Of a DNA stretch of 10,390 bases, positions 1-5,641 are shown one piece after another. A program made the translations under genes and the position numbers. The notes below the pieces were generated by a model. That model searched no databases. It was given only the letters and a program-made list of their open reading frames with translations, and was not told the origin of the DNA. Source of the DNA: an uncultured Mesorhizobium sp. (GTDB lineage Bacteria; Pseudomonadota; Alphaproteobacteria; Rhizobiales; Rhizobiaceae); assembly GCA_950071955.1 (NCBI GenBank), contig CATMOC010000087.1, positions 1 to 10,390 of the forward strand, given 5' to 3'. Each line of letters begins with the position of its first letter. The stretch's first letter is position 1.

Positions 1-164
1 TGGGCGGCAAGGACAAGGCGATGGAGATCTTCGTCTCGCGCCAGCCGATGGGCCGGGTCGGCAAAGCCTCCGAGATCGCGGCCCTGGCGCTGTATCTCGC
101 CTCCGACGAATCGGCCTTCACCACCGGAACCGCGATCCCGATCGACGGCGGCTGGACGCTTTGA
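1..164 (+). CDS. SDR-family oxidoreductase, C-terminal end (partial)
   Basis: This is the last 53 residues of a short-chain dehydrogenase/reductase; the gene begins before the window and is read from base 3. The visible part has the usual SDR C-terminus: PMGRVGKASEIAALALYLAS (the helix after the substrate loop) and then TTGTAIPIDGGWTL, where the conserved (I/V)DGG strand closes the NAD(P)-binding fold. The segment resembles human DHRS6-like and bacterial 2-keto-3-deoxy-L-fuconate dehydrogenase-like SDRs, but the catalytic Ser-Tyr-Lys part lies outside the window, so the substrate cannot be fixed. The TGA stop at 162-164 shares its last base with the ATG of the following small membrane protein, so the two are translationally coupled and belong to one operon with the DenD-like gene. 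A role in sugar-acid oxidation is inferred from that neighbour. The SDR assignment is firm; the exact function is not. Confidence 0.88.
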   Translation, partial: GGKDKAMEIFVSRQPMGRVGKASEIAALALYLASDESAFTTGTAIPIDGGWTL

Positions 165-364
165 TGGATCCGAAGACGCGCAACGCGGCGATCGCCGCGG
201 CGATCATCCTCGGCGGCTTCGGGCTCGTGGCCTTCTTCATGCCGACGATCATGCTTAAGGTCGGCGAGGCCTCGCCGGTCGCCGCGGGTCTCGTCGCCAT
301 TCTGTTCGTCGCGGCCTTCTTCGGCGTGTTCTGGCTGCGCGGGCGCAGCAAACGGGAGGACTGA
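164..364 (+). CDS. Small two-helix membrane protein of unknown function
   Basis: This is a 66-residue hypothetical protein. It begins with MDPKTRN, has a hydrophobic helix at about residues 8-31, a short loop with K32 and E35, a second helix at about residues 36-58, and a basic tail RGRSKRED. The pattern (two helices, Arg/Lys-rich C-terminus) fits an inner-membrane hairpin protein with its ends probably in the cytoplasm. I chose the ATG at 164 rather than the TTG at 161 because it overlaps the stop of the SDR gene by one base, a normal coupling arrangement; no strong ribosome binding site precedes it. Its stop is 3 bases before the DenD-like gene, so it is an internal member of a dehydrogenase operon. 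I do not recognise a family. It may be a small partner of a transporter encoded upstream, but nothing in the sequence proves this. Confidence 0.72.
   Translation: MDPKTRNAAIAAAIILGGFGLVAFFMPTIMLKVGEASPVAAGLVAILFVAAFFGVFWLRGRSKRED
355..359 (+). promoter_or_regulatory. Ribosome binding site of the DenD-like gene
   Basis: A full GGAGG lies 8 bases before the ATG at 368. It sits inside the last codons of the small membrane protein, so the dehydrogenase has its own strong initiation signal even though it is in an operon. Confidence 0.8.
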
Positions 365-367
365 ACC

Positions 368-1330
368 ATGCGCATCCTGATCACCGGCGCAGCCGGCATG
401 ATCGGCCGCAAGCTGACCGAGCGGCTCGTTGCCGACGGCGGACTGAACGGCCGGCGGATCGCGGAACTCCTCCTGCACGACATCGTCGAGCCGCAGGCGC
501 CCGATCTGCCGGGAGCGAAGGTCACGACGATGACCGGCGACCTCGCCGACGACGGCGCGGCGGAGCGGCTGGTCGCTTTCCGGCCAGACGTGGTCTTCCA
601 TCTCGCTGGCATCGTCTCGGGAGAGGCCGAAGCCGATTTCGAGAAGGGCTATCGCGTCAATCTCGACGGCACCCGCGCGCTCTTCGAGGCGATCCGCCAT
701 GGCGGCATCAGCCCGCGCGTGGTCTTCACCTCCTCCATCGCCGTCTTCGGCGCGCCGTTCCCCGACGTCATTCCGGACGATTTCCACCCGACGCCGCTCA
801 CCTCCTACGGAACGCAGAAGCTGATGTCCGAAGCGCTGCTCGCCGACTACACCCGCCGCGGCTTCTTCGATGGCGTCGGCATCCGCCTGCCCACCATTTG
901 CGTGCGGCCCGGCAAGCCCAACAAGGCGGCGTCCAGCTTCTTTTCCGGTATCATCCGCGAGCCTCTCGCTGGCCAGGAGGCGATCCTGCCCGTGCCGCGC
1001 TCGGTGCTGCACACCCATGCGAGCCCGCGCTCGGCGGTCGGCTTCCTCGTCCACGCCGCAGGCCTCGACGGCGAGGCGATCGGTCCGCGCCGCAACCTCA
1101 CCATGCCCGGCGTCGCCGTCACCGTCGGCGAGCAGATCGAGTCGCTCGCCCGCATCGCCGGGCCGGACACCGTCAAGCTCATCCGCGAGGAGCCGGACGC
1201 GACCATCTGGGCGATCGTGAAGAACTGGCCGACGCGCTTTTCCGCGGATCGTGCCCGGGCGCTGGGTTTCGTGGCGGAACAGAGTTTTGACGAGATCGTC
1301 CGCGCGCATATCGAGGACGAACTCGGGTAG
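368..1330 (+). CDS. denD: NAD-dependent epimerase/dehydratase-family dehydrogenase, D-erythronate dehydrogenase (DenD)-like
   Basis: This is a 320-residue extended SDR. The Rossmann motif GAAGMIG is at residues 7-13, HLAG at 78-81, the catalytic serine region TSS at 121-123, and the active-site Y147 and K151 in TSYGTQK. The middle segment IRLPTICVRPGKPNKAASSF and the later HTHASPRSAVGF are typical of the DenD group, which oxidises D-erythronate at C2 with NAD to the 2-oxo acid as the first step of tetronate breakdown; the protein would be cytoplasmic. The length fits the family. It lies 3 bases after the small membrane gene and in one operon with the SDR. The usual pathway partners (OtnK kinase, OtnC or OtnI) are not seen here and could lie upstream. 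The C-terminus ends HIEDELG. A related sugar-acid dehydrogenase or epimerase is the main alternative, because this subfamily is broad and its substrate cannot be read with certainty. Confidence 0.75.
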   Translation: MRILITGAAGMIGRKLTERLVADGGLNGRRIAELLLHDIVEPQAPDLPGAKVTTMTGDLADDGAAERLVAFRPDVVFHLAGIVSGEAEADFEKGYRVNLDGTRALFEAIRHGGISPRVVFTSSIAVFGAPFPDVIPDDFHPTPLTSYGTQKLMSEALLADYTRRGFFDGVGIRLPTICVRPGKPNKAASSFFSGIIREPLAGQEAILPVPRSVLHTHASPRSAVGFLVHAAGLDGEAIGPRRNLTMPGVAVTVGEQIESLARIAGPDTVKLIREEPDATIWAIVKNWPTRFSADRARALGFVAEQSFDEIVRAHIEDELG

Positions 1331-1345
1331 GGCGCGCGGATCGAT

Positions 1346-1864
1346 CTACTCGTCGAGCGACGACTTCATGGTGTCGGCGAACCGTGACGCCGAGCCCTTC
1401 GCCGCCGCCAACAGCTCTTCGAAATCGTCGGGCGGATTGCCGTTGTCGAGCATGTTCCTGAACGTTGCGTAGGCGTCATTCCTGCTGCCGTATGCGCGTA
1501 GGGTGCGGTCGTCGTTCACCCATGCGACCACGATGATCCTGCTCGCGCTGTCGAACCGGAAGAAGAGCCGGTACTGCTGGAAAAACTTGGCCCTGAACCA
1601 GTGCTTCCGCGCGCCGCCGAGCGTGTCGCCCTGCCGGAACTGCGCGGCTGCAGGATCGGCGGGAATGTCGCTGGTGACGAGCCGGGTTATGGCGGCCAGT
1701 CGCTTCGTACAGTTCCTGCTCCGGTAGTTGGCAGGGTCCCGCGCCCTGTATGCCTCGACCTCCTCGATCAAGACCTGAAGTTGCCCCATGAACAAGGGAT
1801 GCGCATAGACCGACCAGCCGTTTACGATGAGCGGCGGCCCGCGCGGTGGTGCAGGCTTCTTCAA
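1346..1864 (-). CDS. yhaV: Type II toxin, YhaV family ribonuclease
   Basis: This 172-residue protein matches YhaV, a RelE-superfamily ribosome-associated endoribonuclease paired with PrlF. Family landmarks are all present: VNGWSVYAHPLF at residues 14-25, KRLAAI at 54-59, a basic core around W89-R91 and QYRLFFRF at 97-104, the strand AWVNDDRTLRAYG at 114-126, and DAYATFRNML at 130-139 followed by NPPDDFEEL. The start must be upstream of V14. The only usable start is TTG at 1864-1862, which overlaps the prlF stop by four bases (TTGA), so toxin translation should depend on antitoxin translation and be weak. It is a little longer than E. coli YhaV because of the C-terminal tail after residue 152. 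No residue that the family keeps appears lost, so it is probably active. Its 3' end faces the DenD-like gene, with 15 bases between the stops. Confidence 0.93.
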   Translation of the reverse strand: MKKPAPPRGPPLIVNGWSVYAHPLFMGQLQVLIEEVEAYRARDPANYRSRNCTKRLAAITRLVTSDIPADPAAAQFRQGDTLGGARKHWFRAKFFQQYRLFFRFDSASRIIVVAWVNDDRTLRAYGSRNDAYATFRNMLDNGNPPDDFEELLAAAKGSASRFADTMKSSLDE

Positions 1865-2181
1865 TCGTCGTCCGCGGAGAGCGGCTCTTCGAGATCGACC
1901 TCGATGTCTCCGACGAGCGTCTGCAGCCGATCGTGAAGCGTCCCGCCAAAAGCTTCCAGCCGCTGGGGATGAGCCTTGATATCCGCCTCGAGGAAGTCGA
2001 GAAAGGCCCCGAGTGCCGGATCGGCCTCGTCCCGCACCGCTTCGATGTACACCCGGCCGGTCTCGTCGGTGCGGTAGCGGATCTGGTCGCCCTTCGCGAG
2101 CTTCAACTGCCTGCGTACGCTGCTCGGCACTGTGGTCTGGTAGCGGTCGGTGAGCTTGGATGTGTCTTCGGCAAGCGCCAT
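1861..2181 (-). CDS. prlF: Type II antitoxin, PrlF/SohA family
   Basis: This 106-residue protein is the PrlF partner of the YhaV toxin. Residues 8-47 form an AbrB/SpoVT swapped-hairpin DNA-binding domain (SKLTDRYQTTVPSSVRRQL then KGDQIRYR and GRVYIE). The C-terminal part contains the PrlF-type segment ALGAFLDFLEADIKAHPQRL at 56-75 and a very acidic end, EVDLEEPLSADDD, suited to cover a basic toxin. An in-frame upstream extension to 2256 exists, but I chose the ATG at 2181-2179 because the homology begins just after it and a purine-rich AAAGGCGGGG lies upstream. In E. coli, PrlF neutralises YhaV and the complex represses its own promoter; the same is expected here. The gene precedes the toxin, with a four-base overlap. 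The nearest upstream gene on this strand ends 157 bases away, so the pair probably has its own promoter. Confidence 0.92.
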   Translation of the reverse strand: MALAEDTSKLTDRYQTTVPSSVRRQLKLAKGDQIRYRTDETGRVYIEAVRDEADPALGAFLDFLEADIKAHPQRLEAFGGTLHDRLQTLVGDIEVDLEEPLSADDD

Positions 2182-2222
2182 TGCATCCCCGCCTTTTCGA
2201 AGGTGTTCATTGGTGCGAAGGT

Positions 2223-2274
2223 AATGCAAATGCATTGCCAGCGCAAGGCAACGCATGGCGGCCGACTATTTGCA
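2223..2274 (-). promoter_or_regulatory. Possible operator region of prlF-yhaV
   Basis: The stretch upstream of prlF is AT-richer than its surroundings. It has a tandem AATGCA-AATGCA (2223-2234) running into the palindrome AATGCATT (2229-2236), and TGCAAAT at 2225-2231 is repeated in inverted form as ATTTGCA at 2268-2274, 36 bases away. Repeated inverted half-sites upstream of an AbrB-type antitoxin fit an autoregulatory operator. No convincing -35/-10 pair could be fixed, so the promoter position is uncertain. Confidence 0.3.
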
Positions 2275-2307
2275 CTAGCTGGAATCGGATCCGTGCATGG
2301 CGGCTGG

Positions 2308-2339
2308 CGTTGGCTCCGCCCAGGATCGTTGGTTCCGCC
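2308..2339. repeat. Short direct repeat after zevB
   Basis: CGTTGGCTCCGCC at 2308-2320 is repeated as CGTTGGTTCCGCC at 2327-2339, with 12 of 13 bases identical and a 19-base period. The second copy ends on the first base of the zevB stop codon read on the minus strand. GGCGG at 2299-2303 can also pair with CCGCC at 2316-2320, giving a weak hairpin after zevB without a T-run. Confidence 0.55.
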
Positions 2340-3406
2340 TACGCCTGCAAACTTGCCGCGAGCAGCATCAGCCCCAGCAGGAACACCAGTGCCGCGCCGC
2401 CGATCTCGATCGCCGCGTGGATCGTGTTGCCCGTCCGCCCGTCCCCGGCGAGCGCCACGGCCCAGTTCTTGGCCGTGACGGCAAGCGTCGCCAGGGCCGA
2501 GACGGTGATCGCGGTGCCGATCGACATGGCCAGAACCGAGACGATGCCGCCGAGCCACAACCCGTTGAGGAAGGCGAAGGTCAGGACGATCAGCGCGCCC
2601 GAACAGGGGCGCAGCCCCACGGCCGCGACCGCCGTCCATGCGGTGCGCCAGTCGAAGCGGTCGCCCGAGATCAGCGCCGGGTCCGGCGCGTGGCTATGGC
2701 CGCAGGTCTCGCAGACCTCGCCCGCGGCATGGTGGTGATCGTGACGATGGTCATGGCCGTGAGGATGATCGTGCGCATGGCCGGCGGAATGATCATGCGC
2801 GGCGTGCGAGGCGGCGGCCGACAGGCTGTGCGCCGGCGCCTTGCCGAACAGCCGGGCCAAGCGCGGCCGTAGCTTCTGCCAGAGCAGCCACGCGCCGAAG
2901 AGCGTGATCAGGGCATAGCTCGCGATCTCCAGAAACCATGTCGCGTCGGTCATCGACACCGACGTGCCGCGCAGCACGAGGAATACCAGCCCGATCATGA
3001 CAACCGCGCTCGCGCCCTGCAGGAGCGCCGACACGAAGGACAAGAGGATGCCGCGGCGCAGGGCCACCTCGTTGGCCAGCATGTAGGACGAGATCACCGC
3101 CTTGCCGTGGCCAGGTCCGGCGGCGTGGAAGACGCCGTAGGCGAAGGAGAGACCGACCAGCACCCAGAGCTTGGTCCCGTCCTCGCGCATCGCCTTCAGC
3201 GCACCCGTCAGAGACCGGTAGAACGCCTGCTGCTGGACATTCACCCAGTTCAACAGTCCGGCGAAGAGGCCGGTCTGCGGCAGCATCGCCTCGTTGGTGC
3301 CGATGCCGAGCGAGCTCTGCGCATGCGCGTGCCCGAGAAAATGCGTCAGGACATAGGTCAGCGCCAGAACGGCGAAGACCGAGCGCGTGAACCTCGGGTT
3401 CATCAT
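2339..3406 (-). CDS. zevB: NicO/RcnA-family divalent metal permease, ZevB-like
   Basis: This 355-residue inner-membrane protein belongs to the NicO (nickel/cobalt) transporter superfamily. A signal-like helix at 9-29 is followed by a linker and about six membrane segments. Family motifs are FHAAGPGHGKAVISSYML at 93-110 (H94, H100, K102) and GLRPCSGAL at 264-272. Between them is a soluble metal-binding loop: His-rich at 193-226 (for example HAHDHPHGHDHRHDHHH at 210-226), ending in CETCGHSH at 232-239. Such loops bind Ni, Co or Zn. The gene begins 4 bases after the DUF1007 gene; that pairing is the one called ZevAB in Haemophilus influenzae, where it serves zinc use, whereas stand-alone NicO proteins of the RcnA type export Ni/Co. 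Direction and metal therefore cannot be decided from sequence. Two adjacent ATGs (3406 and 3403) are both possible starts. Confidence 0.85.
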   Translation of the reverse strand: MMNPRFTRSVFAVLALTYVLTHFLGHAHAQSSLGIGTNEAMLPQTGLFAGLLNWVNVQQQAFYRSLTGALKAMREDGTKLWVLVGLSFAYGVFHAAGPGHGKAVISSYMLANEVALRRGILLSFVSALLQGASAVVMIGLVFLVLRGTSVSMTDATWFLEIASYALITLFGAWLLWQKLRPRLARLFGKAPAHSLSAAASHAAHDHSAGHAHDHPHGHDHRHDHHHAAGEVCETCGHSHAPDPALISGDRFDWRTAWTAVAAVGLRPCSGALIVLTFAFLNGLWLGGIVSVLAMSIGTAITVSALATLAVTAKNWAVALAGDGRTGNTIHAAIEIGGAALVFLLGLMLLAASLQA

Positions 3407-3410
3407 GGCG

Positions 3411-4076
3411 TCAGCCCTGTCCGCTGCAGGTGATTTCCAGCTTGGTGGCGAAGATGTTGCCGTAATCGGTTCCCGCCGGGTCGTTGAAGAATGCCTCGGT
3501 CAGCGTCGACTGGTTCTGGGCGAGCGCCTCGTCGGGATCGGGACGGATCACCGCGCGGTCGCATCCGTCGGGCAGATTGTCGATCGACATGTTCGCGTCC
3601 TCGACGAAATCGATCGCCGTGTAGAAGGTGGGATCGTAGACGCCGAAATCGACCTTGCCCGCGAGTTTCAGCGGGTCGGCGGGCTCGGATTCGAACAGGA
3701 TGACCAACTGGCCGTCATCGTAATTGGCCATGAGGTTGGCCGGCGGCTTCATGGTGACCGGCTTGTCGTTCGCCCGCACGACCTGGAAGTAGTCGTACTC
3801 CCCGATGGAATCGAAGACGGTCTTCGAGACCTCTGCCAGCTCGGCGTCGTCGAGCTTCAAATCGCCGTTGGCGTCGAATTCGAGCAGCACCGTGCTGGAG
3901 AAGAGATCGTCGAACCGCCACAGGTGCCGCAGCGACGACACGTCGCCTTGGGGAGAAACCATGACGTCGAGGCGCGCTTCCGCGAAGATGTGCGGGTGAG
4001 CGATCGCCGGAGAAGTCAGGGCGGCGCCTGCGAGCGTCGTGGCGGCAAGAACGGTCGTTCGCGAAAAGGGTCGCAT
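3411..4076 (-). CDS. zevA: DUF1007 periplasmic protein, ZevA-like metal partner
   Basis: This is a 221-residue exported protein of the DUF1007 family. A signal peptide occupies residues 1-26 (MRPFSRTT, hydrophobic stretch, cleavage after AIA), and the mature protein starts HPHIF (27-31), the family's hallmark and a likely metal ligand. Further family motifs are LWRFDD at 52-57 and VYDPTFYTAIDF at 147-158. Residues 68-79, DANGDLKLDDAE, look like an EF-hand calcium loop (acidic or Asn at positions 1, 3, 5 and 12), with Leu in place of the usual Gly at position 6. Two cysteines (C172, C217) could form a disulphide. I chose the ATG at 4076 over an in-frame one at 4169 because it begins a normal signal peptide. 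It lies upstream of, and 4 bases from, the ZevB-like permease, so it probably delivers to or gates that permease. Its metal is unknown. Confidence 0.83.
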   Translation of the reverse strand: MRPFSRTTVLAATTLAGAALTSPAIAHPHIFAEARLDVMVSPQGDVSSLRHLWRFDDLFSSTVLLEFDANGDLKLDDAELAEVSKTVFDSIGEYDYFQVVRANDKPVTMKPPANLMANYDDGQLVILFESEPADPLKLAGKVDFGVYDPTFYTAIDFVEDANMSIDNLPDGCDRAVIRPDPDEALAQNQSTLTEAFFNDPAGTDYGNIFATKLEITCSGQG

Positions 4077-4155
4077 CGGTTCCACGGGCGAACTTTGGTT
4101 GATTTCCCGCAGGTAGTTTACCACAAACCCGGCGAAATTGGGACTGCGTGGCTGC

Positions 4156-5055
4156 TCACCCGCGGTCATTGTCCTTGAACCACTGCACCAGGAAATCCAC
4201 GAACACCCGGACCTTCGCCGGCAGGTAGCGGCGGTGCGGGTAGACTGCGAAGATGCCGGCGCCGGTCAGCATCCTGTCCTCGAGCAGCGGCTGGAGCCGG
4301 CCTGCCTCGATCTCGGGCGCGGCGATGAAGTCGGGCAGGATGGCGTAGCCCAGCCCCGAAACTGCGGCGGCACGCGCGGTGAGGGGACTGTTCACCTCGA
4401 TCGGGCCGGAGACCGCCACCGAGATCATCTCGCCATTGTCGCCCTTGAAGGGCCAGTTCGACAGCCAGCGGCCGTTGGTGTCGATGATGCAGGGGCGCGA
4501 CGTCAGATCCTGCGGCCGCTTCGGCGCCCCGGTGCGTGCGATCAGCTCCGGTGATGCGCAGACCTGCACGGCGAACGGCGCCAGCCGCCGCGCGATCAGC
4601 GAAGAGTTCTCCAGCCGCGAAATACGGATCGCCAGGTCGAAGCCTTCCTCGACCAGATCGACGAATCGGTCGTCGAGATTGATGTCGAGCACGATGTCGG
4701 GATGCGCCAGCGCGAAATCGATCAGCGACTGTCCGATCGGCGCATCGGCGAAGGTGCGCGGCGCCGAGAGCCGGATGCGGCCGCGCACGTCGCCGGATGA
4801 TTCGCGCACCGTGTCGGCCAGGCTGTCGATCTCGCGGATGATTTCGTTGGCGCGCTTGTAATATGTATGGCCCGCCTCGGTCAGCGAGAACTGCCGCGTC
4901 GTGCGGTTCAAGAGCAGCGCCCCGAGCTCGTCCTCGAGCTCGCGCACGTATTTCGACAGGAGCGCCTTCGATCGTCCGATCTTGCGCGCCGCGGCCGAAA
5001 AGCCTTCGGCTTCGACGACGTCGATGAAGGCGCGCATGCGGGTCAGCGTGTCCAT
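4156..5055 (-). CDS. LysR-family transcriptional regulator
   Basis: This 299-residue protein has the full LysR layout. The N-terminal winged helix-turn-helix is at residues 1-60 (MRAFIDVVEAEGFSAAARK, then SKALLSKYVRELEDELGALL and NRTTRQFSLTEAG), then a linker helix to about 87, and a periplasmic-binding-protein-like effector domain from about 93 (GRIRLSAPRTFAD) to the end. It belongs to the large CrgA-like LysR group, whose effectors vary, so no inducer can be named. The ATG at 5055 gives the usual family length and has GGAG upstream; an in-frame start at 5199 would add 48 non-homologous residues. It is co-directional with zevA (79 bases between) and divergent from the DUF1902-hicA pair (128 bases between). 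LysR proteins commonly act on a divergent neighbour, so hicBA or zevAB are both possible targets. I saw no clear T-N11-A box. Confidence 0.92.
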   Translation of the reverse strand: MDTLTRMRAFIDVVEAEGFSAAARKIGRSKALLSKYVRELEDELGALLLNRTTRQFSLTEAGHTYYKRANEIIREIDSLADTVRESSGDVRGRIRLSAPRTFADAPIGQSLIDFALAHPDIVLDINLDDRFVDLVEEGFDLAIRISRLENSSLIARRLAPFAVQVCASPELIARTGAPKRPQDLTSRPCIIDTNGRWLSNWPFKGDNGEMISVAVSGPIEVNSPLTARAAAVSGLGYAILPDFIAAPEIEAGRLQPLLEDRMLTGAGIFAVYPHRRYLPAKVRVFVDFLVQWFKDNDRG

Positions 5056-5183
5056 GGGGATGCTCCAGCGTTCGAGGCCATGGAAATTCGGGTGCACGAA
5101 CCGAGATGGCGCCGCCGGGAAATCCGGGGGTATCCAGTTCGCGCCCCAGGCGTGATATGAAGACACCGACGATCGGAGCGGAC

Positions 5184-5420
5184 ATGTCGAAGCCAACAAT
5201 CTTCACCATCTCGGCCGTGTGGGACGACGAGGCGTCGGTCTGGAGCGGACATTGCGACGACATACCGGCCGCTGCCGATGCCGCGACGCTCGACGAGCTT
5301 CTGGCAAAGATGTCGGCGATGGCGCTCGACCTGTTGCCGGACAATCATCCCGAACTGGACCGTTCCGCGGTCTTCCTGCAGATCACGGCGCTGCGCGAGG
5401 CGGAGCGTTCCGCGGCCTGA
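5184..5420 (+). CDS. DUF1902 / HicB-like antitoxin
   Basis: This is a 78-residue protein of the DUF1902 family, related to the HicB-type antitoxin fold. The visible pattern is a first strand FTISAVWDDEASVWSGHCDD (7-26), a middle helix ATLDELLAKMSAMALDLLP (34-52), then a final strand with VFLQITAL (64-71). This is the partial RNase H-like HicB layout, in which the antitoxin covers the HicA active site. There is no recognisable ribbon-helix-helix or HTH domain at the C-terminus, unlike many HicB proteins, so self-regulation may be weak or absent. I chose the ATG at 5184 because GGAG at 5175-5178 sits 5 bases before it; in-frame ATGs at 5106 and 5157 would add residues without family resemblance. 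The TGA is followed directly by the ATG of hicA. The antitoxin role rests mainly on this linkage. Confidence 0.8.
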   Translation: MSKPTIFTISAVWDDEASVWSGHCDDIPAAADAATLDELLAKMSAMALDLLPDNHPELDRSAVFLQITALREAERSAA

Positions 5421-5618
5421 ATGGCGCCGCAGTTCGACAAGGCCCTCCGCAAGCTCCTGTCGGAGGGAGGTTGTGAGCTCGTTCGCCAGTGCAAGGGTAG
5501 CCATGAGATCTGGCGCAGCCCGATCACGGCGCAGAATTTCGCAGTGCCGGTCGGCATTCCGAGCCGGCACACCGCCAATGCCATCTTGCGGCAAGCCGGA
5601 CTGCCGAAGTCCTTCTAA
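5421..5618 (+). CDS. hicA: HicA-family mRNA interferase toxin
   Basis: This 65-residue protein is a HicA toxin, a small double-stranded-RNA-binding-like fold that cleaves mRNA. The family pattern is complete: an N-terminal helix FDKALRKLLSEGGCELVRQ (5-23), then KGSHEIWRSP with the catalytic H28, the strand FAVPVGIP (40-47), and SRHTANAILRQAGL (48-61) as the second helix. The length is standard. It begins on the base after the DUF1902 stop (TGAATG), so it is translated by coupling to its antitoxin. The order antitoxin-then-toxin is the reverse of the common hicA-hicB order. Its 3' end faces the amidase, with 23 bases between. C24, next to the KGSH motif, is a residue I would not expect, though variants with small residues there exist. 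No sign of truncation. Confidence 0.9.
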   Translation: MAPQFDKALRKLLSEGGCELVRQCKGSHEIWRSPITAQNFAVPVGIPSRHTANAILRQAGLPKSF

Positions 5619-5641
5619 TCGCACGAAGTCCCTCCGCGCTT

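Noticed and set aside
1339..1346. GATCGATC palindrome between the DenD-like and yhaV stops
   Set aside because: Eight bases only, with no extended stem or T-run; not enough for a terminator.
1846..2478. A 210-codon plus-strand frame across prlF
   Set aside because: It spans the prlF gene, the intergenic gap and the end of zevB on the opposite strand, with no sign of being coding.
3387..4178. A 263-codon plus-strand frame over zevA
   Set aside because: It mirrors the signal-peptide-bearing DUF1007 gene and has no domain, signal or ribosome binding site of its own.
4166..5344. A 392-codon minus-strand frame over lysR
   Set aside because: It is a shifted frame of lysR that starts inside the DUF1902 gene and reads as low-complexity Arg/Ala.
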